NCBI GenBank assembly: GCA_946479905.1
Contig: CAMLIA010000214.1
Span: forward strand, 1-6,639
Source of the DNA: an uncultured Frankiales bacterium
GTDB taxonomy: Bacteria > Actinomycetota > Actinomycetes > Mycobacteriales > SCTD01
Direction of reading: 5' to 3'
DNA: 6,639 nt
In this document: positions 1 to 6,433 of the stretch, piece by piece
Layout of the letters: each line of letters starts with the position of its first letter
How positions within the stretch are numbered: the first letter of the stretch is position 1
Program-made: the position numbers and the translations under genes
Notes under the pieces: generated by a model
What the model was told of the DNA's origin: nothing
Databases searched by the model: none
Seen by the model: only the letters and a program-made list of their open reading frames with translations

Positions 1-1187
1 CAGAACGTGCCGAGCGTGCAGATCGGGCCGTGGTGCACGGAGTGGTCGCTGGCGAGCCCCCAGACCACCGACGGGTGACCCGTCGTCAGCCCGCGGACCT
101 GGGCCACCGGCACCGTCCAGTCGATGCCGCCGACGTCCTTGTTCGGTGCCGTGGTGTGGTACCAGCTGACGACCGCGACGCCCTTGCCCCCGCCGGCCAC
201 CCAGCCGAACAGGTCCTGACCGGCGGGGCCCGGGAGGACGTCGTCGACGGCGTAGGGGGACGTCCACGTCCTGCCGTGGTCGGTGGAGGCCTGCAGCCAG
301 ACGTGCATCGGCTGGCCCTTGTGCGCGTACCCGCTGTAGACCGCGTAGACGGTGTCGCCGCGGTCGACGGCGCTGGCCATCCAGAAGTTGCCGAAGTTCG
401 CGTCGTCGGCCCCGGGGTTGACCGGGTAGTCGGTCCACGAGGTGGACTCCGGCTCCAGCACGGAGATGTGGATGCTGTCGACCGGCGGGGTGCCGTAGGT
501 CGTGTCGGTGGTGGTGAGCCGGCTGGTCGCGTAGGTCACGAAGACCCGGCCCTGGCTGTCGGTGCTGACGCCACCGATGGCGGTGCCGTCGTGGGCGCTC
601 TCCGCGGTGGTCCCGGCGTTGCTGTAGAGGACCTGCGGGGCGCCGAACGACGCGCCGCTGTCGTGGCTGACGACGGCGAGCATCGTGCCCGTCGCGATCT
701 CGTGCCAGACGACGTAGACGTTCTCGCCGTGCGGCCCGGTGACGGCGAGCCACTCCCGGTCGGCGGTGCCGTTGATGAACGTCTGCTGCGGGAAGTGCGC
801 ACCCTTGTCGGTCGAGCGGAAGACGGTGATGCCGTCGAGGTTGAGGTCGGCGGCGTAGACGGTCCCGTCCCGGGCGACCACCACGTCGGAGTCGCCGCCG
901 GTCACGGCCGCCTGCGCCGCGTCGGTCCGCGCCGTCGGCAGCTTCGTCCAGGTCGCGCCCTTGTCGTCGCTGCGCGCGAGGACGGCGCCGCCGTCGCCCG
1001 GCGTGCTCGTGTAGACGGTGCCGTCGGGGGCGATGGCGATGCCCGGCTCGCCGTAGTCGGCGGTGTAGGCGTAGGTGTTCTTGCCGAACACCAGGTGCGG
1101 GGCGGGGGTGGCGGCTCGGGAAGGGGCGGCCAGCGCGGCGCACCCGACCGCGGCGACCAGGGCGGCACAGAGGAGGGGGCGGCGCAT
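1..1187 (-). CDS. Secreted Asp-box (BNR) beta-propeller protein, C-terminus cut by window edge
   Basis: Translating the minus strand from the ATG at 1187 gives 395 uninterrupted codons running off the left edge. Residues 1-25 form a signal peptide: MRR, a hydrophobic Ala/Leu/Val core, then a likely signal peptidase I site after SRA (23-25). A Cys at 16 in AVGC is only a weak lipobox. Four Asp-box (S-x-D-x-G-x-T-W) copies are visible: SDDKGATW (73-80), STDKGAHF (125-132), SHDSGASF (174-181) and STDHGRTW (301-308), as in the turns of six- or seven-bladed sialidase-like propellers. A DREW motif lies at 143-146. I see no FRIP-type motif or obvious arginine triad, so glycan binding or a structural role is as likely as true sialidase activity. 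The visible end, HGPICTLGTF, suggests the protein continues past the edge. The gene starts 34 bases after the M23 peptidase stop, so one transcript is likely. No strong ribosome site precedes the ATG; the nearest AGGA is about 30 bases away. Confidence 0.87.
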   Translation of the reverse strand, partial: MRRPLLCAALVAAVGCAALAAPSRAATPAPHLVFGKNTYAYTADYGEPGIAIAPDGTVYTSTPGDGGAVLARSDDKGATWTKLPTARTDAAQAAVTGGDSDVVVARDGTVYAADLNLDGITVFRSTDKGAHFPQQTFINGTADREWLAVTGPHGENVYVVWHEIATGTMLAVVSHDSGASFGAPQVLYSNAGTTAESAHDGTAIGGVSTDSQGRVFVTYATSRLTTTDTTYGTPPVDSIHISVLEPESTSWTDYPVNPGADDANFGNFWMASAVDRGDTVYAVYSGYAHKGQPMHVWLQASTDHGRTWTSPYAVDDVLPGPAGQDLFGWVAGGGKGVAVVSWYHTTAPNKDVGGIDWTVPVAQVRGLTTGHPSVVWGLASDHSVHHGPICTLGTF

Positions 1188-1221
1188 CCCGAGTGCTTCG
1201 CCGTGGTGGGGCGGGTTCCTG

Positions 1222-2547
1222 CTAGCGGCGGTACCACCCTTGGGAGGTGCCGGCGATCTCACCCGTGGCAAGACCGCTCACGGCGTCGGCCACCACCGCC
1301 AGCCGCGGCTTGCCGGCGTACCCGTAGGCGTTGACCTCGCGGGTGTCCCAGAGCCGGCGGAGGACGCCGCCGGAGACGACACCGACGCCCACCCGGTAGG
1401 CGCTCACGAGCGTGCCGTCACGCAGCCCCAGGTCGGCACCCGTCCAGGGCAGCTCGACGTCGGCCGGGACGTCCACGGCGTCGGTCGCCCGCAGGCCCCA
1501 CGAGGCGGCGGCGAAGGAGCCGACCCGGTGCAGGGCGCCGTCGTCGCCGACCTGGAACAGCCCGCTGCCGGTCCGGACCAGGCGGCCCGGGAAGAACGGT
1601 GACTCCGGGACGTCGGTCACGGTCAGGCCGGCCAGGTCGGTGCCGGCGACGGGGGTGACGGTCTGGCCGGGCAGCGGCGTCACGGCGAAGCGGGTGCTGC
1701 CGGAGACCTGCCAGACGGCGCCCGTCGGGTCCTTCACCAGCGCTCCGGACCGCAGCGGCAGGTGCCCCGCGTAGGGGTACAGCCCGATCTCCGGCCAGGA
1801 CACCGACAGGGCCGAGGCGGTGCTGAGGGCGTTCGCCGTGCGGACCGCCGCGGTGACGCCGTACGCCTTGCCGTCGCGGACCACGTAGTAGCCGCCGGAG
1901 GGCGTCCTGAGCAGGGTGCCCTCGGGGTGCGGGCCGCTGGCGCCGGGGGTCGCGATGTGGTGCGCGGCGCGCAGCGACGGGTAGGCGTTGTAGACCGTGC
2001 CGCTCCAGCCGGTGCCCTTGCGGAGCTCGAAGTGCAGGTGCGGCCCGGTGCGCTCGGCGTTGCCCGAGTCGCCGCGCCAGCCGACCAGCTGGCCCTGCAG
2101 GACCCGCACGCCCTGCGCGATCCCGGCCGGGAAGGCCCACGTCGCGGTGCCCTTGCCGTCGTCGGTGCCAGGGGTGTCGTTGTTGACGTGGAGGTACATC
2201 GCGGTCCAGCCCTTGGCCGCCCCGGCGTCGCAGGCGATGCCGAGGTAGTTGCCGTCCCCGACGGTCGTCTCGCGCTTGAGCGTCACGACCGTGCCGGTGC
2301 AGGCGGCCACCAGCGGGGACATCTTGGCGCCCATCAGGTCCTGGCCCATGTGCTTGCGGGTGCAGCCCGAGCGGCAGGCGAGGAAGTTGTCGCTGTAGCT
2401 CGTGGCGCCGAGCACCGGGAACGTGATCGGCACGACGACGCGGTCGGTGCTGTACAGGGTGCCGGTGGTGTCGACGCCGGTGGCGGCGAGGGCAGGGGCG
2501 GTCAGGGCAGCGCTGAGCAGGGCGGTCGCGACGATAAGGGCACGCAT
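1222..2547 (-). CDS. Secreted M23-family zinc metallopeptidase with repeated C-terminal modules
   Basis: A 441-residue exported protein. The signal peptide (1-21) ends in ALA before ATG. The peptidase domain spans about 40-200 and carries every M23/LytM landmark: HxxxD as H66 and D70, Y-L-H with H120, and H-L-H-F-E at 170-174. By family analogy H66, D70 and H172 bind zinc, and H120 and H170 assist catalysis. The family cleaves peptide cross-bridges or stems of peptidoglycan. C58, C62, C83 and C106 could form disulfides outside the cell. From about residue 208 to the end, four related segments begin G-x-L-[VL] (210, 268, 321, 378) and continue with a V-rich strand pair and [AGR]-V, probably a repeated beta-structured wall-binding or propeller-like region. 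The frame stays open far upstream, but the signal peptide plus GAGGGA (2560-2555) seven bases before the ATG fix this start. Its substrate, and whether it is an active hydrolase or an EnvC-like partner, are unknown, although the intact residues favour activity. Confidence 0.93.
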   Translation of the reverse strand: MRALIVATALLSAALTAPALAATGVDTTGTLYSTDRVVVPITFPVLGATSYSDNFLACRSGCTRKHMGQDLMGAKMSPLVAACTGTVVTLKRETTVGDGNYLGIACDAGAAKGWTAMYLHVNNDTPGTDDGKGTATWAFPAGIAQGVRVLQGQLVGWRGDSGNAERTGPHLHFELRKGTGWSGTVYNAYPSLRAAHHIATPGASGPHPEGTLLRTPSGGYYVVRDGKAYGVTAAVRTANALSTASALSVSWPEIGLYPYAGHLPLRSGALVKDPTGAVWQVSGSTRFAVTPLPGQTVTPVAGTDLAGLTVTDVPESPFFPGRLVRTGSGLFQVGDDGALHRVGSFAAASWGLRATDAVDVPADVELPWTGADLGLRDGTLVSAYRVGVGVVSGGVLRRLWDTREVNAYGYAGKPRLAVVADAVSGLATGEIAGTSQGWYRR

Positions 2548-2579
2548 GTCCGTTTCCCTCGACCGACGATCAAGGAACC

Positions 2580-2601
2580 CCGTCACCCCATCGGGTGACG
2601 G
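2580..2601. repeat. Perfect 9-bp inverted repeat with 4-base loop, candidate operator or leader hairpin
   Basis: The arms are CCGTCACCC (2580-2588) and GGGTGACGG (2593-2601) around CATC. All nine pairs match, and one more pair (2578/2603) resumes after a mismatch. It sits about midway between the divergent starts, 43 bases before the helD GTG and 33 bases before the peptidase ATG. Neither side is followed by a T-run, so a classical terminator is unlikely. It could be the operator of a dimeric repressor acting on both promoters, or a hairpin in an untranslated leader. Confidence 0.6.
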
Positions 2602-2632
2602 TGCGGCACACTGATGGGCCGTCTGCAACAGC

Positions 2633-2640
2633 GAGGGGGG
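2633..2640 (+). promoter_or_regulatory. Ribosome binding site favouring the GTG start of helD
   Basis: GAGGGGGG lies three bases before GTG 2644 if the whole run is counted, or about six to eight bases from its GAGG core. The in-frame ATG at 2614 has no comparable site. Translation from 2644 also starts directly with SELAQEIEREQ, the kind of helical start expected for this family, so GTG is the better choice. Confidence 0.65.
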
Positions 2641-2643
2641 CCG

Positions 2644-4767
2644 GTGTCGGAGCTGGCGCAGGAGATCGAGCGCGAGCAGGCCGTGGTCGACCGCGCTCTC
2701 GCCCGGCTCGAGGTGCTGCGCGCCCAGGCCGCCCGCCGCGAGCGCGAGGCGCTGGCGCCCGGCGTCAGCAACCCGCAGGGCGTCTACGAGCGGGACGTGC
2801 AGGCGCTCGCCGCGGCCGCCCGCCGGGTCGACCTCGACGCCGCGGGCGAGGGACTGGTCTTCGGCCGGCTCGACGTCCTGGAGGGGGCGGCGCTGCACAT
2901 CGGCCGGCTCGGCCTGCGGACCGAGGACCAGGAGCCCATCGTGGTCGACTGGCGGGCGCCTGCGGCCGCCCCGTTCTACCGCGCCACGGCTGCCGACCCC
3001 CTCGGCGTGATCCGCCGCCGCACCATCACCTGCCGCGGGCCCCGGGTCGTCGGCGTGGAGGACGAGCTCCTCGACCCGGACGCGCAGCTCGACGGCACCG
3101 TGGTGGGCGACGGCGCCTTCCTGGCCGCCGTCTCGCGGGAGCGTGGGCCGCAGATGCGCGACATCGTCGCGACCATCCAGCGCGAGCAGGACCTCGCGGT
3201 GCGCGCGCCGGACGACGGGGCGCTGGTGGTCACCGGCGGCCCCGGCACGGGCAAGACCGCTGTCGCGCTGCACCGCGTCGCCTACCTGATGTACGCCCGC
3301 CGGGACTGGTACTCCCGGCGCGGCGTCCTCGTCGTCGGCCCGTCCTCGGTGTTCATCGACTACATCGGCGCGGTCCTGCCCTCGCTCGGCGAGACCAGCG
3401 TCCGCCTCGCCGACCTCGGCAGCGTCCCCGTGCTGCCCCGGGGGCTCACCCTCGACGGCGACGACGACGCGGCGGCCGCGGCGGTGAAGGGGAGCGACCG
3501 GATGAGCACGCTGCTCAAGCGTTCCGTCCGGCACCTGGCCGGGGCCCAGCGGCTGCGGGACGTCGAGCTGACCCGCTGGGGCTACCCGCTGGTGCTCTCC
3601 GTCGAGGAGATGCTGCGCCGCAAGTCGCAGGTGGGTCGCTCGCCGCGCAGCCACAACGCGGGGCGGACCGCCTACGTCAGCGCGGTCGTCGACGTGCTGT
3701 GGCGGCAGTGGGAGCGCCGTCCGGGTGCCCAGAAGGAGGAGCCCGGGGACCGCGAGGACTTCGGCCGCTGGCTGCGCGACGACCCGACGTTCGCCCGCGA
3801 GATGGACCGCGCGTGGCCGGTGCTGCGCCCCCTGGAGGTGCTGGCGGCGCTGCGGAGCGGTGCCGTCCCGCTGGCCAAGGTCGCCAAGGGCCTGTACGAC
3901 GAGGGCGAGCAGGAGGTCCTCGGCCGGAGCTGGCCGTCGACGGCCCTCAGCGCCGCGGACGCGGCCGTGCTGGACGAGCTCGCGTTCCAGCTCGGGCCGC
4001 CCCCGGAGCCCGAGACGTCGGAGGAGGACTGGGACGAGCTCGCGGAGCTCGAGGCCCTCGCGGCGGCCCACGAGGTCACGACCTTCGCCGACCGCAACCG
4101 GGCCTCGACCCGGGCCCCGGCGCTCGAGGCCGACTACCGCACCTACGCGCACGTGGTCGTCGACGAGGCGCAGGACGTCACGCCGATGCAGTGGCGGATG
4201 CTCGGTCGGCGGGCGCGCGGGGCGACGTGGACGATCGTCGGCGACTGGGCGCAGTCCGCGTGGCCGGCGGTCGACGAGGTGCGCCAGGCGATGGACGCCG
4301 TGCTCGGCAAGGCCCGGGTGCGCCGGGCCGAGCTGACGACCAACTACCGCACCAGCACCGAGATCGCCGAGCTGGCCGCCCGCGTGCTGTGGCGGATCGA
4401 CCACACCGCCGTCGCCCCTGCGGCCGTGCGCGCCACCGGCCTGCGGCCGGTGTGGGTGCAGGGCACGCCGGCCGACGTGCCCGTCGCGGTGGCCGACCTG
4501 CTGCAGCAGGTCAGCGGCACGGTGGGTGTCGTCGTACCCCGCTCGCTGCGCGGCAGCTGGGTGTTCGACGACCCGCGCGTGGCGGTCGTCGACACCTGGC
4601 AGGTGAAGGGCCTGGAGTACGACGGCTGCGTCGTGGTGATGCCGGAGCTGGTGCTCGAGGAGGCTCTGACGGAGGTCGCCGGCCTCCGGACGCTCTACGT
4701 CGCGCTGACCCGGGCCACGCAGCGGCTGGTCGTCGTGTCAGGGCACGACGAGGTCTGGCTGGACTAG
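2644..4767 (+). CDS. helD: HelD-family superfamily 1 ATPase that recycles RNA polymerase
   Basis: A 707-residue protein from GTG 2644 (717 from ATG 2614), near the usual actinobacterial HelD size. HelD proteins are UvrD-like ATPases that bind RNA polymerase, not DNA, and use ATP to free stalled polymerase from nucleic acid. Residues 1-60 are a charged helical segment, matching the arm that enters the secondary channel. A HelD hallmark follows: IGRLGL (86-91) and PIVVDWRAP (98-106). SF1 motifs: IQREQ (178-182), Walker A GGPGTGKT (198-205), Walker B DEAQD (507-511), GDWAQS (533-538), TTNYRT (565-570), QVKGLEYD (653-660) and YVALTRAT (685-692) with arginine finger R690. An acidic Trp-containing stretch (455-470) lies between the ATPase halves and may correspond to a primary-channel loop. 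Actinobacterial members can displace rifamycins (HelR in Streptomyces). Whether this one does cannot be read from the sequence. Its stop overlaps that of the convergent neighbour. Confidence 0.93.
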   Translation: MSELAQEIEREQAVVDRALARLEVLRAQAARREREALAPGVSNPQGVYERDVQALAAAARRVDLDAAGEGLVFGRLDVLEGAALHIGRLGLRTEDQEPIVVDWRAPAAAPFYRATAADPLGVIRRRTITCRGPRVVGVEDELLDPDAQLDGTVVGDGAFLAAVSRERGPQMRDIVATIQREQDLAVRAPDDGALVVTGGPGTGKTAVALHRVAYLMYARRDWYSRRGVLVVGPSSVFIDYIGAVLPSLGETSVRLADLGSVPVLPRGLTLDGDDDAAAAAVKGSDRMSTLLKRSVRHLAGAQRLRDVELTRWGYPLVLSVEEMLRRKSQVGRSPRSHNAGRTAYVSAVVDVLWRQWERRPGAQKEEPGDREDFGRWLRDDPTFAREMDRAWPVLRPLEVLAALRSGAVPLAKVAKGLYDEGEQEVLGRSWPSTALSAADAAVLDELAFQLGPPPEPETSEEDWDELAELEALAAAHEVTTFADRNRASTRAPALEADYRTYAHVVVDEAQDVTPMQWRMLGRRARGATWTIVGDWAQSAWPAVDEVRQAMDAVLGKARVRRAELTTNYRTSTEIAELAARVLWRIDHTAVAPAAVRATGLRPVWVQGTPADVPVAVADLLQQVSGTVGVVVPRSLRGSWVFDDPRVAVVDTWQVKGLEYDGCVVVMPELVLEEALTEVAGLRTLYVALTRATQRLVVVSGHDEVWLD

Positions 4768-5198
4768 ACGGGTGCGGCCGTCGCGGCCTTGCGCTCCCAC
4801 TCGCGGCGGAAGACGTCCTCGACGTCCCCGTGCCTGCCGAACAGCGCCGGCAGGTCGTCGTAGTTGAGGCGCATCGCCCGCACCTCGCTGACGGTGATCA
4901 CCGAGGCGTTGCGGCGGCGGCGGTCGATGAGGGCCGCCTCACCGACCAGCGCACCGGCGGACAGCGTCGCCACCACGTCGCTGCCGTGCCGCACCTCGGT
5001 CTCCCCGTCGAGGAGGACGTAGACCGAGTCGGCCGGCGTGTTCTCGCTCATCAGCGCCCAGCCGGCCGGCAGGTGCACGACCCGGCCGGTCGCCGCGAGC
5101 GCGAGCAGGCTCTTGCGGTCGAGGGCCGCGAAGGCCTCGCAGCCCGCCAGCTCGTCGGCGAGCGCGGCGAGCTCCTTGTCGTGCTTGTGCAACGGCAT
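4764..5198 (-). CDS. Small stand-alone cyclic-nucleotide-binding-domain protein
   Basis: A 144-residue soluble protein that is essentially one Crp/cNMP-binding beta-barrel. Residues 8-36 are helical (GCEAFAALDRKSLLALA, typical of the N-terminal cap). The barrel includes LPAG (43-46), the turn DSVYVLLDGETEV (57-69), and a phosphate-binding cassette region at 85-99 with GEAAL then R-R-N-A-S. E87 and an arginine (R95 or R96) occupy the places of the ribose- and phosphate-contacting residues, but the usual Pro before Arg is absent and the usual Thr/Ser/Ala after it is Asn. There is no helix-turn-helix and no effector domain, so it is not a Crp-type transcription factor; it may be a sensor subunit or a non-binding adaptor. 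It follows the acyl-CoA dehydrogenase by 83 bases on the same strand. Its perfect AGGAGG (5205-5210) sets the start. An upstream ATG at 5240 is in frame but lacks such a site. Confidence 0.85.
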   Translation of the reverse strand: MPLHKHDKELAALADELAGCEAFAALDRKSLLALAATGRVVHLPAGWALMSENTPADSVYVLLDGETEVRHGSDVVATLSAGALVGEAALIDRRRRNASVITVSEVRAMRLNYDDLPALFGRHGDVEDVFRREWERKAATAAPV

Positions 5199-5204
5199 CG
5201 GGTG

Positions 5205-5210
5205 CCTCCT
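5205..5210 (-). promoter_or_regulatory. Consensus AGGAGG ribosome binding site of the cyclic-nucleotide-binding protein
   Basis: On the minus strand AGGAGG is followed by six bases and the ATG at 5198-5196. It is the strongest ribosome site in the window and decides the start at 5198 over the in-frame ATG at 5240. A separate strong site suggests the gene is translated independently of the dehydrogenase upstream. Confidence 0.8.
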
Positions 5211-5246
5211 GTCGGGGGGATCCTGCCGACCATCCAACACAACTGC

Positions 5247-5271
5247 CGGCCCACCGCCTGTCAGGTGGCCG
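5247..5271 (-). terminator. Possible stem-loop after the acyl-CoA dehydrogenase gene
   Basis: On the minus strand CGGCCACC and GGTGGGCCG can pair (eight pairs with one bulged base) around the 8-base loop TGACAGGC, beginning about 10 bases past the dehydrogenase stop. The downstream side reads GCAGTTGTGTTGG, which is only mildly T-rich. It may act as a weak terminator, an RNA-end stabiliser or nothing. It would separate expression of the dehydrogenase from the cyclic-nucleotide-binding gene. Confidence 0.35.
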
Positions 5272-5281
5272 ACACCAGCGG

Positions 5282-6433
5282 CTACAGGCCGAGGTCGCGC
5301 GCGATGAGCATCAGCTGGACCTCGCTGGTGCCCTCCCCGATCTCGAGGATCTTGGCGTCGCGGTAGTGCCGCGAGACGAGGTACTCGTTCATGAAGCCGT
5401 AGCCGCCGTGGACCTGCGTCGCGTCCCGGGCGTTGTCCATCGCCGCCTCGGACGCCACCAGCTTGGCGACCGCTGCCTCCTTCTTGAAGGGCAGGCCGGC
5501 GAGCATCCGCGCTGCGGCGTCGTAGTACGCCGTGCGCGCGGCGTGCGCCCGGGCCTCCATCCGGGCGATCTTGAACGCGATCGCCTGGTTCTGCCCGATG
5601 GGGCGGCCGAAGGCCTCGCGCTGCTTGGCGTACTTCACCGACTCGTCCACGCAGCCCTGCGCGACGCCGACGCTCACCGCGGCGATCGCGATCCGGCCCT
5701 CGTCGAGGATCGACAGGAAGTTCGCGTAGCCGCGGCCGCGCTGGCCGAGCAGGTTCTCCTCCGGCACCCGGACGTCGTCGAAGGTCAGCGGGTGCGTGTC
5801 ACTCGCGTTCCAGCCGACCTTGTCGTACGCCGGCTCCGCGGTGAACCCGGAGGTCGGCACGGGCACGAGGATGCTGGAGATCTCCTTGCGACCGTTCGTC
5901 TCGCCGGTGACCGCGGTGACGGTGACGAGCTTGGTGATGTCGGTGCCGCTGTTGGTGATGAACGCCTTCGTGCCGTTGATGACCCACTGGCCGTCCTCGA
6001 GCCGGGCGGTCGTACGGGTCGCGCCGGCGTCGCTGCCACCGCCGGCCTCGGTCAGCCCGAAGGCGCCGAGGGCGGAGCCGCTCGTGAGCTGCGGCAGCCA
6101 GGTCTGCTTCTGCTCCTCGTTGCCGAACCGGTAGACCGGCATCGCGCCGAGGGAGACGCCGGCCTCCAGGGTCATGGCGACCGACTGGTCGACCTTGCCG
6201 AGCTCCTCGAGCGCGAGGCACAGCGTGAAGTAGTCGCCGCCCATCCCGCCGTGCTCCTCGGGGAAGGGCAGGCCGAACAGCCCCATGTCGGCCATCTGCT
6301 GCACGACGGCGTAGGGGAAGGTCTTGGTCTTGTCGTGGTGGTAGGAGACCGGGGCGACGACTTCCTGGGCGAACTCCTGGACCGTCTTCTTCAGCTGCAG
6401 CTGCTCGTCGGTGAGGCGGGTATCCAGAGTCAT
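5282..6433 (-). CDS. Acyl-CoA dehydrogenase, probably in branched-chain (leucine) degradation
   Basis: A 383-residue cytoplasmic FAD enzyme, the normal length for a short-chain/branched-chain acyl-CoA dehydrogenase. It introduces the alpha,beta double bond in an acyl-CoA and passes electrons to ETF. The N-terminal helical domain spans about 1-120. The beta domain starts with the FAD-contacting FGLTEAGGGSDAG (125-137) and WVINGTKAFITN (150-161). The C-terminal helical domain has QREAFGRPIGQNQA (271-284), QVHGGYG (340-346) and IGEGTSEV (365-372). E367 is the catalytic base at the MCAD/SCAD position. At the site of the isovaleryl-CoA dehydrogenase base, in LDEGR (243-247), the residue aligns as Gly. 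The start at 6433 has AAGAAGGA (6447-6440) six bases ahead, inside the HMG-CoA lyase gene, and overlaps that gene's stop in TGATG, so translation is probably coupled. The neighbour suggests isovaleryl-CoA or related substrates, but substrate is not fixed by sequence. Confidence 0.93.
   Translation of the reverse strand: MTLDTRLTDEQLQLKKTVQEFAQEVVAPVSYHHDKTKTFPYAVVQQMADMGLFGLPFPEEHGGMGGDYFTLCLALEELGKVDQSVAMTLEAGVSLGAMPVYRFGNEEQKQTWLPQLTSGSALGAFGLTEAGGGSDAGATRTTARLEDGQWVINGTKAFITNSGTDITKLVTVTAVTGETNGRKEISSILVPVPTSGFTAEPAYDKVGWNASDTHPLTFDDVRVPEENLLGQRGRGYANFLSILDEGRIAIAAVSVGVAQGCVDESVKYAKQREAFGRPIGQNQAIAFKIARMEARAHAARTAYYDAAARMLAGLPFKKEAAVAKLVASEAAMDNARDATQVHGGYGFMNEYLVSRHYRDAKILEIGEGTSEVQLMLIARDLGL

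Larger units (their letters stand above)
2548..2643. promoter_or_regulatory. Divergent intergenic region between the M23 peptidase gene and helD
   Basis: This 96-base gap separates the divergent starts at 2547 (minus) and 2644 (plus), so promoters for both transcripts should lie in or next to it. It holds the peptidase ribosome site (2555-2560), the helD ribosome site (2633-2640) and a perfect inverted repeat between them. I could not find a convincing -35/-10 pair on either strand, so promoter positions are inferred from gene layout alone. Confidence 0.6.

Noticed and set aside
1127..1187. The Asp-box protein as a lipoprotein (Cys16 in AVGC).
   Set aside because: The residue at -3 is Ala, not the usual Leu/Val/Ile, and a good signal peptidase I site (SRA before AT) follows. 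Kept only as a weak alternative.
30..1334. A 434-codon plus-strand frame over the left end.
   Set aside because: It is antisense to the Asp-box protein, which has a signal peptide and four clear motifs. The plus frame has only Val/Gly/Arg-rich sequence.
2583..2591. A minimal upstream frame ATG-GGG-TGA on the minus strand inside the palindrome, in the possible leader of the M23 peptidase.
   Set aside because: No ribosome site precedes it, it encodes only two residues, and it follows from the palindrome sequence. Chance is the simpler explanation.
2614..2643. The in-frame ATG at 2614 as the helD start.
   Set aside because: It has no ribosome site, while GTG 2644 has a strong purine run just upstream and gives a family-like N-terminus. 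A leaderless transcript starting at 2614 remains possible.
2548..4404. A very long open frame on the minus strand through helD, continuous with the M23 peptidase frame (over 600 extra codons).
   Set aside because: It is antisense to a clear HelD gene, has low-complexity Arg/Gly/Ala/His-rich composition and no recognisable domain. In very GC-rich DNA stop codons are rare in the complementary frame. The signal peptide at 2547 marks the true start.
2595..5366. A 923-codon plus-strand frame overlapping helD in another phase and running on antisense to the cyclic-nucleotide-binding gene.
   Set aside because: Its translation is Arg/Gly/Pro-rich filler, and it covers two well-supported genes in the wrong frame or strand. 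It is a GC-skew artefact.
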